Below, one piece after another: positions 27,466-36,652 of a stretch of 64,000 bases of DNA; position 1 is the first letter of the stretch; each line of letters opens with the position of its first letter. The notes below the pieces were generated by a model. It ran no database searches. It saw only the letters and a list, made by a program, of their open reading frames with translations, and had not been told where the DNA came from. A program made the position numbers and the translations under genes. Source of the stretch: Bacillus sp. F19 (lineage in GTDB: Bacteria > Bacillota > Bacilli > Bacillales > Bacillaceae). The stretch is taken from positions 4,180,001 to 4,244,000 of the forward strand of contig CP085710.1 in assembly GCA_023823795.1 (NCBI GenBank). The letters run 5' to 3'.

Positions 27466-28944
27466 ATGGAAACCCTTAGCGAAAAAATCAAAGCTTCTGG
27501 CGGAGACCTTGCGGCTAGAACCATTGAGCTCTCTCCAAGTCTAAGAGAATATGAATCGATACTGAAGACTTTTTATCAAATTATCGGGGACTTTTTGCAC
27601 AGTGAACAAGAAGAGCTTGAGCATATCTTCAGGTCCTACGCTAAATTATTTGCAGGAAGATTGATTAGCACACCCTCCACAGCAGATGGATCCATGAAAA
27701 GCGTCTCTGTTGTCCGGAAAGTTCTATTGGATTTTCTTGAAAGACAATCAGCAGACGTTCCCATTTCTGCGATTTTTAAGGTTCTGAAGAAACTTGATCC
27801 TCTGCTGCAGATGATGTCCGCTTCTATTTTGACCCACTATCATGAAAATCTTCTATTGGCAAAATTTGAACTGGATGAATCGAATAAAGATCTGCAGATT
27901 ACTTTAAAGGAGCTTGCTGATCTCAAAAAAGCGCTGAATGAAGCCACTATTTTTGCCATTACAGATAAAAATGATGTGATTACATATGTTAATGATAAAT
28001 TTTGCACAATCTCAAAATATGATAAGGAAGAGCTTATCGGTCAAAGTCATCATATCTTAAACTCATCCTTTCACCCAGCGGCATTTTTCGATGAAATCCT
28101 GACGACGATAAAGCATGGTCATGTATGGAAAGGCGAAATTCTTAACAGAGCAAAAGATGGTTCTGAATATTGGGTTGATACGACAGTCGTTCCCTTTTTA
28201 GATGATCATGGAAAAATCTATCAGCATATTTCCATTCAATACGATATTACAGATACGAAAAGAACGGAGGATATGCTTCGCAAAGCTGAAAAATTATCAA
28301 TGGTAGGAGAGCTCGCTGCCGGCATCGCCCATGAAATCCGTAATCCAATGACCGCAATAAAAGGCTTTGTCCAATTATTGGACGAGTCATATGACGGAAT
28401 GAAATATGCTGATACCATTTTAGCTGAAATTGAGCGGATCAATTTTATTGTCAGTGAATTTATGGTTTTTGCAAAACCTCATGCGACTTATTTCAGCAAG
28501 TGCAGCCTGCCTGAAATCGTTAATAGTGTGATAAAGCTATTAGAGCCTGAAGCGCTTTTGAAGAATGTTGTCATTTCCTTATCGGTTCCGTCTGATGAAG
28601 TTTCCATTTTCGGGGAAAGCAATCAATTAAAACAAGTCTTTTTAAATATGCTGAAAAATGCAATTGAATCCATGTCAGCAGGCGGAAACATTTATGTTTC
28701 CATTGAAAAAGATTCAAAACAAATCAAGGTTTCCATTCAAGATACAGGAATTGGACTGTCAGATGAAGAAATCCAAAAACTCGGCATACCCTTTTACACA
28801 ACAAAGTCCAATGGAAATGGCCTCGGACTGATGGTAAGCTATAAAATTGTTCAAAATCATGGAGGGCAAATTGAGGTAACCAGCGCGGTAAATAAAGGAA
28901 CATGCTTCACGCTTTTATTTCCTGTCAAATCAGATGGAGTTTAA
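27466..28944 (+). CDS. PAS-containing sensor histidine kinase (sporulation-kinase type)
   Basis: 492-residue soluble kinase. The N-terminal 145 residues form an all-helical module with no TM, resembling the non-heme globin/RsbR-N sensors. A PAS domain covers about 155-265 (FAITDKNDVITYVNDKFC, GSEYWVDTTVVPF, ISIQYDITDTK). The HisKA phosphoacceptor is His289 in AAGIAHEIRNPMTAIKGF. The HATPase domain has NMLKNAIESM, DTGIGLSDEE and GNGLGLMVSYK. Orphan kinases with this H-box usually phosphorylate Spo0F in Bacillus, so a role in sporulation or phosphorelay is plausible but not shown. No response regulator is adjacent. Confidence 0.9.
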   Translation: METLSEKIKASGGDLAARTIELSPSLREYESILKTFYQIIGDFLHSEQEELEHIFRSYAKLFAGRLISTPSTADGSMKSVSVVRKVLLDFLERQSADVPISAIFKVLKKLDPLLQMMSASILTHYHENLLLAKFELDESNKDLQITLKELADLKKALNEATIFAITDKNDVITYVNDKFCTISKYDKEELIGQSHHILNSSFHPAAFFDEILTTIKHGHVWKGEILNRAKDGSEYWVDTTVVPFLDDHGKIYQHISIQYDITDTKRTEDMLRKAEKLSMVGELAAGIAHEIRNPMTAIKGFVQLLDESYDGMKYADTILAEIERINFIVSEFMVFAKPHATYFSKCSLPEIVNSVIKLLEPEALLKNVVISLSVPSDEVSIFGESNQLKQVFLNMLKNAIESMSAGGNIYVSIEKDSKQIKVSIQDTGIGLSDEEIQKLGIPFYTTKSNGNGLGLMVSYKIVQNHGGQIEVTSAVNKGTCFTLLFPVKSDGV

Positions 28945-29061
28945 AAGGGAAATAAAATGATCAGAATCAAAACGCTCTTCCTGGTAAACATCCCGTGAAG
29001 GATTCAATTTAGGTGTATAAATTTGATAATTTAATATTCTAACCCATTTTTTTTGCATCAT
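28930..29061 (-). CDS. small conserved-looking protein, 43 aa
   Basis: Too short for most callers but convincing: AGGAGA lies five to eight bases before tandem ATGs. The frame reads MMQKKWVRILNYQIYTPKLN then PSRDVYQEERFDSDHFISLL NSI. It has mixed aromatic, charged and polar composition, with no low-complexity stretch. Its last five codons overlap the 3' end of the convergent histidine kinase gene. Family not recognised. Confidence 0.6.
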   Translation of the reverse strand: MMQKKWVRILNYQIYTPKLNPSRDVYQEERFDSDHFISLLNSI

Positions 29062-29538
29062 ATTCTCTCCTGTAAGTGAAATCCATGTAATGATTTTATT
29101 TTAAATGGTAGCCTCTTTTAAAAGTACAGAGTTCCTTAATTATTCTTTAATTTAATGTATGGTAATTAGTACTAAGTTACTATTATGATAGATGAAAGAA
29201 AATAATTTTTTATGTATTTCTTCCAAAAAAGATTTTTCACGTTTTAAATCGTAAGCATTATATACAACACTGATACAGTGTCACAGCAGAAAAGCGCTGT
29301 TCGGTATGTTATCTGTCTTTTATAAATCGAAATTGGATATTATTTACGAAAGGAATAAGCCAGGTTGAAAATCAGCATTTGCTAACAAAAAATTGTCGGT
29401 CAAGGAGATAAAAGGAAAGAATAATTTATCAGTCTCGACTCTATATTGCACTTCAAAAGAGAGGTAAGGGAAAAAGAGCATCTCATTTAAATGGGAAGCC
29501 CTTTCATTTTGCTATTTATTAAGATTCATAACTGTATC
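29062..29538. other. AT-rich intergenic stretch, nothing recognised
   Basis: About 480 bp with no supported ORF, no strong hairpin and no clear promoter on either strand beyond the start of the 43-aa gene. Confidence 0.4.
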
Positions 29539-29757
29539 TTACAGTGAATACGGATCGTATTGCATGTGGTATTGAAGAATGTTTCTGTCATGGGTTCTTT
29601 GATCAAATACCAATACAGGATCTGGAACGCCTTCAGGACTAATAGCCTGAGTGCTTAGAAGGGTCGCTCCTTTTGGTAAAAGAATCATAACAGACATTTG
29701 AAATGGTCCTTGATTGACGCTGAAGCTTGGGCTTTCCTCATGTTGAAATATGCATTT
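29539..29757 (-). pseudogene. 3' fragment of an unidentified gene
   Basis: The minus strand reads ESPSFSVNQGPFQMSVMILL, PKGATLLSTQAISPEGVPDP, then VLVFDQRTHDRNILQYHMQY DPYSL and stop. The composition is fully protein-like, but no start fits and the upstream edge meets an IS231-type transposase fragment at about 29758. It is probably the C-terminus of a gene cut by a rearrangement. Family not recognised. Confidence 0.55.
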
Positions 29758-29769
29758 CGTATGTTTTCT

Positions 29770-29858
29770 CTACTCTTGGGTGCTTTTTTGTATAGCCCTA
29801 AATAAAAGAGGAAAGTAATCCTTGATGATATAAATGGCTTTATACTCACTTAGTTCCC
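29770..29858 (-). mobile_element. IS231-type transposase, C-terminal fragment
   Basis: The minus strand encodes [20 protein letters not shown] then RAIQKSTQE and stop. This is nearly the same as [20 protein letters not shown] in the IS231-type element at 39.6-41.3 kb, so it is a fragment of a sister copy. It abuts a serine-recombinase fragment on the other strand. Confidence 0.75.
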
Positions 29859-30089
29859 TTATTCGCAGCGTTTGCAGAATTTGAACGTAATCTGATCGAG
29901 GAACGCTCAGTTGCAGGACGAGCAGCTGCAAGAGCGCGTGGGCGTCTTGGTGGGCGACCGGAGAAGTTTGGACCAAAAGATATTGAAATGATGAAATCTT
30001 TAATTGAAAGTGGTACACCGATTAAAGATGTTGCGGAAAAGTGGAGCGTGTCTCGCACGACGATTTATCGCTATTTAGAAAAACAGTAA
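29859..30089 (+). pseudogene. serine recombinase/resolvase, C-terminal fragment
   Basis: 76 codons without a start: FAAFAEFERNLIEERSVAGR, AAARARGRLGGRPEKFGPKD, then SGTPIKDVAEKWSVSRTTIY RYLEKQ and stop. FAEFERNLIxER, the GRxGGRPxK linker and the C-terminal HTH are the end of a Tn3-type resolvase/invertase. The catalytic N-terminus is lost at the IS junction. Confidence 0.8.
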
Positions 30090-30140
30090 ATCGGATGTGC
30101 AAATTAACACTTAAAACACACGCAAAATATCTCCAAAAGT

Positions 30141-30170
30141 TCCTCAACAATCGGGCCATTTAATTGAATA
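30141..30170. repeat. dispersed GGGCGC/GGGCCA repeat, one of at least eight copies
   Basis: Core CAACAATCGGGCCATTTAAT followed by TGAATAA. Related copies: 32434-32460, 32500-32530, 33404-33432, 34004-34030, 36820-36850 and 38795-38822, plus 41396-41425 in reverse orientation. All share (A/T)(C/A)GGGC(GC/CA), usually preceded by ATT or CAACAA and followed by TTGAATAA or TTGAGTAA. All lie in non-coding DNA, close to gene ends or mobile elements. Confidence 0.65.
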
Positions 30171-30265
30171 AGAATCTTAAACCAAATTGTATATTTATAT
30201 TAACATTAGTATGGGATGGAGAGTTTGTGAAGGATTGTACTTAAACCAAAGTGGCAGAATAGTTT

Positions 30266-30294
30266 TAAAGACCTCCTTTTTAAAAGAGGTCTCT
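30266..30294 (-). terminator. Rho-independent terminator
   Basis: AAGACCTC pairs with GAGGTCT around a T/A-rich loop, immediately after the stop of the 46-aa gene on the minus strand, with TTAAAAC following. Confidence 0.7.
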
Positions 30295-30434
30295 TAATTT
30301 TGGGGTTCCCATTGTTTATTATGAAGTAATTTAATAACTGGGTAACTATCAATTTCATTAAGGCCGAATAGATTCGGATTGATGTCAAAAGTTAAAGTAT
30401 CAGTTCCCATGTATTTTGTGGTCTTTCCTGTCAT
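30294..30434 (-). CDS. small hypothetical protein, 46 aa
   Basis: ATG five bases after the stop of the second YibE/F gene, with TAGG just upstream. It encodes MTGKTTKYMGTDTLTFDINP then NLFGLNEIDSYPVIKLLHNK QWEPQN. The composition is protein-like and a terminator follows directly. It may be the last gene of the YibE/F operon or a remnant of a longer gene. No family recognised. Confidence 0.45.
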   Translation of the reverse strand: MTGKTTKYMGTDTLTFDINPNLFGLNEIDSYPVIKLLHNKQWEPQN

Positions 30435-30439
30435 AAAAC

Positions 30440-31216
30440 CTATTTAAATGTCTCGTTATTTTCTCTTGTTTTCACTAAAAAATAGGCAGTAATCCAGGAA
30501 GTAATTGGAATAATCAGGGCTATGCCAATTCCAGCACAAAATATAGTGATCATTTCTGCACTAAATACTTTTGAATTTACGATATCGCCAACAGAATAAG
30601 ATAAATCTTTAAACCAGATGAGCAATCCGAGATAGCCTCCAAAGAAGGCAAAAAATAACGTATTCGTATTGGTTCCTAAGATATCCTTCCCAATACTTAT
30701 TCCAGATCTATATAAAGCTTTCCTACTAATTAGTGGATTATGATTCAATATTTCGCGCATTGGAGAGGCAATGGAAATCGCAACATCCGTAATCGCACCT
30801 ATTGTACTCATAATAATCACGGCAGCTCCAATTTTAGCAAAATCCACTCCGATATAAAGGGAAAACATGCCAAGCTCCTCCGTTTCTTCCTCGCCAAATC
30901 CCTGAATCATTGCATTTTCTGTCACGAAGAGAATAAAAAAGAGTAAAATCACAATTGTGATAATAGTAGAAAAGAATGCTGTTGCTGTTTTACGATTCAC
31001 TTCATTAATAAAAAAGAGAGTAATACAACTAATCAATGTAGATGCAATCACTGTTAAGATAATCGGATTAAGATATGGATCTGCCATAAAAATGATTGTT
31101 AGAAACAACACAGCAAAGTTTAAAAAGAGAGCAATAAAAGACCTAGCTCCTTTTTTTCCACCAATAAGTATCATCAATATAAATAAAATAGTTGCTAGCA
31201 ACACTAATACATTCAT
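30440..31216 (-). CDS. YibE/F family membrane protein
   Basis: 258 residues with seven or so TM helices and the family segments LGMFSLYIGVDFAKIGAAVI, STIGAITDVAISIASPMREI and GRDILGTNTNTLFFAFFGGY-like (here GKDILGTNTNTLFFAFFGGY). Adjacent to and overlapping by one base the larger paralogue. YibE/F proteins occur in tandem pairs or fusions in Firmicutes; their function is unknown, though export roles have been suggested. Confidence 0.87.
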   Translation of the reverse strand: MNVLVLLATILFILMILIGGKKGARSFIALFLNFAVLFLTIIFMADPYLNPIILTVIASTLISCITLFFINEVNRKTATAFFSTIITIVILLFFILFVTENAMIQGFGEEETEELGMFSLYIGVDFAKIGAAVIIMSTIGAITDVAISIASPMREILNHNPLISRKALYRSGISIGKDILGTNTNTLFFAFFGGYLGLLIWFKDLSYSVGDIVNSKVFSAEMITIFCAGIGIALIIPITSWITAYFLVKTRENNETFK

Positions 31217-32349
31217 TATCTTGCCCTCTTTCGATTAATGAAAAAAATAGAGGTATATAGACCGATTGGAATAGTTAACACGATTCCAATACCACCAGCT
31301 AGAGCTCTAGCCAATTCCAATGAAAGGTTCATGGAAAGGGTAAATCCCAATGGAGAAGCATTCTTCAAATACAAAATAAGCATTGGAATCGAACCACTTA
31401 TATATGCAAAAAACAAAATATTTGTCATGGTTCCCATAATATCTTTCCCAATTTCCATTCCTGAAGTTTTAAGTGCTTTTATTGGTATGTTGTTATTCTT
31501 TTCATACAACCCATATATAGACGAAGACATTGTAATGGCTACATCCATTACAGCTCCTAAAGATCCTACTAATACCCCCGCCATAAACACCATTAGTGGA
31601 GGACGAGTTATAAATTGCATTTCTTCAAATCGAAGGCCATTTCCTGAAGTTAACCACATAACAAGATAGGTAATTAACAGCGATATAAACGTTCCTAGCA
31701 GAGTCGCAATAATAGCTGCATATGTTTTTCCATTAAAACCGTTAACGAGTAATAAAGAAATAAAAGTAAAGAAAATAGCACTTATACTGCAAATCAATAC
31801 CAAACTGATGCCTGATGTATTCAGATAAATATCTAATGCATACGATAATAATGCAGCATTGACTGCCAAACTTATAATTGAAAACAGTCCTTGCTTTTTT
31901 CCAACGATAAGTAATGTCAAGATAAAAATCCAAGCTATAATCAAAACGTATTTATCACGTTTTACATCTTTTATGGTTCCAGTTAAACCTGTATTTTCTT
32001 CTGTGTTCGTATTAATCGAAACAAACAATTCATTTCCAACATGGTATTCTTGATCAAACGCTCTAGAGGATGAATACTCATTCGTTAAATGGATAAGCTG
32101 CCCTTTATTTTCTCCATTTTTTAACTCTGCTATTATACTCTGTGTGAATAGCTTATCTTCATTATTGTGTAAATCAACCATTTCAGAGGTATTTTCTAGT
32201 TTGGTATCAATAACTTCGGCTATTGGACGTTCATAGAATGAATAATTGTGATTAACAAAAAAAACAGAGGCGACAAAACAAAGTCCTATTATGGTGTACA
32301 TAATAATTTGTTTATAATCCATTTTTTTAAATTTGTTTACTTTTAACAT
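31216..32349 (-). CDS. YibE/F family membrane protein with N-terminal extracytoplasmic domain
   Basis: 377 residues. There is an N-terminal TM (IIMYTIIGLCFVASVFFV) and a roughly 110-residue extracytoplasmic β-rich domain (NGENKGQLIHLTNEYSSSRA, VGNELFVSINTNTEE). About seven TM helices follow with the same core as the downstream paralogue (GSLGAVMDVAITMSSSIYGL, IGKDIMGTMTNILFFAYISG). GGAGGG precedes the ATG. The ATG of the next gene overlaps its stop. Confidence 0.87.
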   Translation of the reverse strand: MLKVNKFKKMDYKQIIMYTIIGLCFVASVFFVNHNYSFYERPIAEVIDTKLENTSEMVDLHNNEDKLFTQSIIAELKNGENKGQLIHLTNEYSSSRAFDQEYHVGNELFVSINTNTEENTGLTGTIKDVKRDKYVLIIAWIFILTLLIVGKKQGLFSIISLAVNAALLSYALDIYLNTSGISLVLICSISAIFFTFISLLLVNGFNGKTYAAIIATLLGTFISLLITYLVMWLTSGNGLRFEEMQFITRPPLMVFMAGVLVGSLGAVMDVAITMSSSIYGLYEKNNNIPIKALKTSGMEIGKDIMGTMTNILFFAYISGSIPMLILYLKNASPLGFTLSMNLSLELARALAGGIGIVLTIPIGLYTSIFFINRKRAR

Positions 32350-32616
32350 TCAAAAAAAACCCTCCAAGTATCAGGATAGAACAAAGTGTATAAAATTTAA
32401 GATTTATTGGTTTGATTATGTATGATTTTTTCTTATTAAGCAAACGGGCCATATTCTGAAGTAAAAAAAGGCAATTAGTTGGTTCATCTCGAAATGTATG
32501 TTATTCCGATTAAAGGGCCATTTTAATGGAATAAATCTTATTGAGCCGCGGGGAGTTTAGTTCAAAATAAAAACCATTCACAGATTCCACCATTTAATCA
32601 TATTAAATTATGTTAA

Positions 32617-33314
32617 ATGCTTATGTGGGCTGATGGTTTAATGAGTATTTGGGGAGCCGTTGTTTCAGGAACGATAGCATTTGCATCAACCAACTTAGAC
32701 GATATTTTTGTTTTGATGACACTGTTTTCGCAACGTAATTCTAAATTTCGAGATCATCATATTGTTGTTGGTCAGTATCTTGGTATAGCTATTCTTACTA
32801 CGCTTAGTATATAGCTGCTTATGGTGTTTTGCTTTTCCCAAAGGTTTGGATTGGATTACTCGGTCTAGTACCTATGTATTTCGGAATTAAGATGCTTGTC
32901 GAACAATGGAGAAATACAGGTTCTGCTTCAGATGAAGCTAAGGAACAGGATATACAGCTAAATGAAGATGAGAAAAACAATACAAAGAGATTATCATTTC
33001 TTTATGGTTTCCTTAGTCCATATAGTGTGAAAGTCGCAAGTATTACTGTCGCAAATGGAGGAGATAACATTGGAATTTATGTCCCTTTTTTTGCGACGAG
33101 TAGTTCCACTCAAATTTTAATTATTATCATTGTTTTTGCGGTTCTCGTTGCAGTTTGGTGTTACGCTGGATACAAAATAGCTCAAAATCCTTTGGTCAGT
33201 AATGTATTAGAAAGATACGGTCATATTTTTATTCCATTTGTTTTCATTAGTTTAGGGGTACACATCATTACTTCTAGTACATTAAGTTATTTCTATGAAA
33301 AGTTATTTCTTTAA
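32617..33314 (+). pseudogene. cadmium-resistance transporter CadD-like, frameshifted
   Basis: The first part, MSIWGAVVSGTIAFASTNLD then DIFVLMTLFSQRN, VGQYLGIAIL, stops at 32816. Shifting one frame continues AAYGVLLFPKVWIGLLGLVP, KRLSFLYGFLSPYSVKVASI, TVANGGDNIGIYVPFFA to 33314. Together they give a complete CadD-type membrane protein (TNLDDIFVL and NGGDNIxIYVP are family signatures). One frameshift near 32812 therefore disrupts an otherwise intact gene. A sequencing error or phase variation cannot be excluded. Confidence 0.8.
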
Positions 33315-33603
33315 TGGAGGTAGAACGTGTCAGAAACACACTAATTCTTGTTCCACGGAGGGTTAATGTTCAATAAGTGTGTACCCTTTTCAACGGCCTG
33401 AGTAATTCCAGAATCGGGCGCGATTATTTAATATTAGGAGCCAGGCTCTTTTTCTTTTTCTGCTAACAGGGCAGGTTAGAAGTCTAATTCTCTAAGGCGT
33501 TTAAGTAAATGTTAAGGGTCTCACGGTTTTTAAAAAAAGAACACTTTCCTGTAATCATTTTATATTATAACTTTAGATAATACCTGTAGTTTTACTAAAC
33601 AGG

Positions 33604-33753
33604 CTATTGAACATTTTTACTATTTGGCTGCTGAATAGATACATGTTGTGGTTTTTCTGGATAGGGTCGCTTACCTGGATCGTCAGGACCGGTAAGGTTA
33701 TTTCTTTGATCCAAAACTTTCCCTGTATACTCAATAGGATTTATGTCTGCCAT
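33604..33753 (-). CDS. small hydrophilic protein, 49 aa
   Basis: A textbook ribosome site (GGAGGTGAAAACAATG) precedes MADINPIEYTGKVLDQRNNL then TGPDDPGKRPYPEKPQHVSI QQPNSKNVQ and stop. It is Pro- and Asn-rich, probably disordered, with no TM. Not recognised. The strong translation signal makes it a likely real gene. Confidence 0.65.
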   Translation of the reverse strand: MADINPIEYTGKVLDQRNNLTGPDDPGKRPYPEKPQHVSIQQPNSKNVQ

Positions 33754-34069
33754 TGTTTTCACCTCCATTAATAGGATGGTTGAAAAATAAATTCACATGA
33801 CAGGTAATTTTTCCTTTATCAATAAATGAGTTTTTATCTAGAGCATAATAATTAGTAAGCAGGTTGTGCTAAAGGGGAAGTACCCAAAATCTTATCGTGA
33901 AGGGCAACGATCTTTTATCAAACACTGTGAATTGCTTGATACACAATCGGGGGCTTTTCTGCAATTTCTAAAGCTTCTTTTATCTCGGATTATTGTTGAA
34001 CGATCTTCCATTAAAGGGCGCGATTGCGGAACTGAACTGGCCCACAGAAATGAGACATGAAAAAAGCAC

Positions 34070-34930
34070 CTATGCTGCCTGTTCCCGAAATTCTATCGGG
34101 GACAGGTAGTTTAATTTTGCCTGAAGTCGTATTGTATTGTAATAATAGATGAATTTTCTTACTTTTTCCACTACAATAGGGTTTGTAAGATCCTCTCGTG
34201 GCTGAGAGTAGAATTCTTCCGACTTTATCGTAGAGTGGAAGGATTCAATAACGGCGTTATCGAAGCAGTTGCCTTTCCGAGACATGCTTGTGATAATGCC
34301 GTTTTCTTTTGCTAAATTCTGAAAAGCATAGGAGGTATATTGCGATCCTTGATCACTATGAAGAATAACTCCCTTCACTTCAGATTGATTATCTAATGCA
34401 TCCTTCAATGTGTCTAACACAAGGGTTACGTCTAGGCTTAGACCTATTCGATAGGCAATGATTTCATTATTATAAAGGTCCATGATACTAGATAAGTACA
34501 TCATGGATTGACCAAATGGAAGATAAGTAATATCCGTAACCCACTTTTCATTAGGTTTTGATGCCTTAAAGTTTTGATCCAAGTTATTAGACACAACGAT
34601 TCTGCTTTCCCCTAAAATCTTTCCTTTCCTTTTCGGTTTCACTCTACATTGCCAATTGTGCTTTTGCATAATTCGTTGAACCGTTTTTCTGTTAACCTTA
34701 ATGTTATATTCTCTTAAAAGCCAAGCTTTCACCGTTCGGTGACCAATGAGATACTTATGTTTGATACAAATTTCTTTTATCTTGTTTTCCAACTTCGTTA
34801 TTAACTTAATACCTTTCTTTAACCAACGATAGTAGCTAGACCTAGCAACTCCCATACATTCACATATTAATTGAATGGGATATTTCTCCTTCAAAATTTT
34901 TACGAGTTCTAGAATAACTTTTGGTACCAA
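34070..34930 (-). CDS. IS3-family transposase OrfB (rve integrase core)
   Basis: 286 residues. An N-terminal HTH_21 region (MGVARSSYYRWLKKG) is followed by the DDE catalytic domain: WVTDITYLPF (first Asp), LHSDQGSQYTSYAF (second Asp), NCFDNAVIESFHSTIKSE (Glu). It is read in the -1 frame relative to orfA and is probably made mainly as the OrfAB fusion. Confidence 0.92.
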   Translation of the reverse strand: MVPKVILELVKILKEKYPIQLICECMGVARSSYYRWLKKGIKLITKLENKIKEICIKHKYLIGHRTVKAWLLREYNIKVNRKTVQRIMQKHNWQCRVKPKRKGKILGESRIVVSNNLDQNFKASKPNEKWVTDITYLPFGQSMMYLSSIMDLYNNEIIAYRIGLSLDVTLVLDTLKDALDNQSEVKGVILHSDQGSQYTSYAFQNLAKENGIITSMSRKGNCFDNAVIESFHSTIKSEEFYSQPREDLTNPIVVEKVRKFIYYYNTIRLQAKLNYLSPIEFREQAA

Positions 34931-35232
34931 CTCCTTTCGATTTCTTGGTACTTTTTTAGAATTTCTACTTGGATACTTAATTGTTTATTTCTCTTTTTTA
35001 ACTGCTCCACTTCACTTAATTCTTCCATTCCTTTACCATAGGAATATTGTTTTCTCACCCCTTGAGAAAACCGATAAGTTTCTCCATTTTCATACCATTT
35101 CATCCAGTTTTGAATTTGTCTTTTATTTTTTATATTTAACTTTTCTTGAATGATTTTATAAGTTAATCCTTTTTGTCTTAATTGAACTGCTTCCCACTTT
35201 ATTTCTTCAGGGTAATGAACTATTTTCCCCAT
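34909..35232 (-). CDS. IS3-family OrfA (helix-turn-helix)
   Basis: 107 residues: HTH (EEIKWEAVQLRQKGLTYKII) and a C-terminal leucine-zipper-like coiled coil (VEQLKKRNKQLSIQVEILKK). Near its end the slippery heptamer A-AAA-AAG (34951-34957 on the opposite strand) lies in the right phase; a -1 shift there continues VPRNRKELVPKV directly into OrfB. Confidence 0.9.
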   Translation of the reverse strand: MGKIVHYPEEIKWEAVQLRQKGLTYKIIQEKLNIKNKRQIQNWMKWYENGETYRFSQGVRKQYSYGKGMEELSEVEQLKKRNKQLSIQVEILKKYQEIERSWYQKLF

Positions 35233-35473
35233 AAGAAAAACACCTCCAAAATCGTTTAGTTTACTAATACGTTTCAGGGGGTGCTTTTTCCTTGTCTCAC
35301 TTAACTGGGTCTCTCCAACTGAAAGCTAGGTGTTTTTTGATTTAATGTATAAAAAAAATGATTGCTATTAAGGTAATCTCTTTTGTTTGTAAGGGAGCGT
35401 TAGCTTCCTCTGATGTAGTTACCATAACTGGGATTATCGGTAGTTAACGGATCGTAATTTAGGCTGCGAATAA

Positions 35474-35920
35474 GCTTCACATAAGGACCTATTACAAGCG
35501 ATAAATATAGACTTAGATAAGCCTGGGAAGTCAATTGGGAGCAATGGTAAAAGAAAATATTGGAATATTGATTTTGGAGTGCCAGAAACTAATAAGATAT
35601 TTTTAGTCACTATCCATGAGGGAAAAATTGATCAAGCACAGGATTTAACCGGGAAAGGTGATTCTCCTTATTCCAAAAAACAATTTACAAAATCGGAAGA
35701 TATTAACTACGATTCGCCTGAATTACTTAAAAAATCACTAAAAATGGGCAGTATTTATCCAGGTAAAGATTGGGCAAAAGGTTATAATTTTTTGCTTAGA
35801 AAAGACACAGAGACAAATATTACCCTAATGTTAGTACTAGGTTGGAATAGCGACCAGACAAAAATGAAAGCAGCTGGCTTTAATGTAACAACAGGAGAAT
35901 ATATTCCGCCGCAGAATTGA
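35474..35920 (+). pseudogene. C-terminal fragment of a conserved Bacillus hypothetical protein
   Basis: The frame is open from a stop at 35471 to 35920 with no good start; the GTG at 35579 has no ribosome site and the protein-like sequence begins before it (LLQAINIDLDKPGKSIGSNG, KRKYWNIDFGVPETNKIFLV). The rest includes SPELLKKSLKMGSIYPGKDW, AKGYNFLLRKDTETNITLML and MKAAGFNVTTGEYIPP. The start is probably lost, perhaps in the rearrangement that brought the neighbouring IS. Function unknown. Confidence 0.55.
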
Positions 35921-36007
35921 ATTTGTTTTGCTATTCGCCTTTGTTCAAACTTTATTTTGTAGTGCAAAACCCTACAATGGTGTAGGGCTTCTTATTAAAA
36001 TACTTTA

Positions 36008-36652
36008 TTATTTCGTTTCAGTCTCTGTACTCATAATTACTCCGCATGCTTGTCTGTCACCTGCATCCCCAGTTTTCATCGTTGTTTCATCAGGACCAGG
36101 TTTTCCGTCTGTTTGATAACGATCAGGTATATTGCCGAAGTTATCAGGATTTGAATGGACGATTACAGCCAGTTCTTCCTCTTTCAATTGGTTAATGGTT
36201 AGACGATCGAATGTTGCAGAATATGCAGCACTTCCATCCTCGTTGACATATAGGGAAGGCATGTCTCCGGCATGTCCGGAGTGCATTTTCTCATCCGGAT
36301 TAAAGTGTCCGCCTGCTGTCGTGAAAGGACCTTCCTCGGCATCAGGTTCACAAACACCTTTTTCATGGATATGAAAACCATGGTGACCCTGCTCTAGACC
36401 TTCTATACTAGCAATTATCTGAATTTTACCGTCTTGTTCAAGAAAGCTTACAGTGCCAACAGTTTTATTCTCTACATCTTTAAGTTCTGCTTTAGCTTGA
36501 GGTTCCATCTGTTCTTCTAGGCTCTCGCTCGACTCAGCTATATTTTCCGTATTTGTCGTTTCTTTACCATTTGAATTATCTCCGCTGGCACATCCATTTA
36601 GCAACATAGCCATAGACATTGTTAACATTAGCTTCGTCCAATTTTTGCTCAT
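36008..36652 (-). CDS. sodC: superoxide dismutase-like Cu-Zn lipoprotein
   Basis: 214 residues with a lipobox (LLNGC, Cys21) that anchors it outside the membrane. The Cu,Zn-SOD fold ligands are all visible: FHIH (His94, His96), GGHFNP (bridging His116), MHSGHAGD (His124, His127, Asp130) and VIVHS (His166). Cys101 and Cys203 (GVCEPD, QACGVI) can form the conserved disulfide. Unlike B. subtilis YojM, which lacks copper ligands, this copy seems to have the full set, so it may be an active enzyme. Confidence 0.88.
   Translation of the reverse strand: MSKNWTKLMLTMSMAMLLNGCASGDNSNGKETTNTENIAESSESLEEQMEPQAKAELKDVENKTVGTVSFLEQDGKIQIIASIEGLEQGHHGFHIHEKGVCEPDAEEGPFTTAGGHFNPDEKMHSGHAGDMPSLYVNEDGSAAYSATFDRLTINQLKEEELAVIVHSNPDNFGNIPDRYQTDGKPGPDETTMKTGDAGDRQACGVIMSTETETK

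Larger units (their letters stand above)
34051..35299 (-). mobile_element. complete IS3-family insertion sequence
   Basis: About 1.25 kb bounded by imperfect inverted repeats: TGAGACATGAAAAAAGCACC at the left and, reverse-complemented, TGAGACAAGGAAAAAGCACC at the right. It contains orfA and orfB in the minus direction with a -1 slip site. I could not see an obvious short direct repeat at the flanks. A GGGCGC repeat copy lies just left of it. Confidence 0.88.

Noticed and set aside
33866-34060. 64-codon plus-strand ORF next to the IS3 element
   Set aside because: No recognisable protein pattern and it overlaps the dispersed repeat and the IS end.
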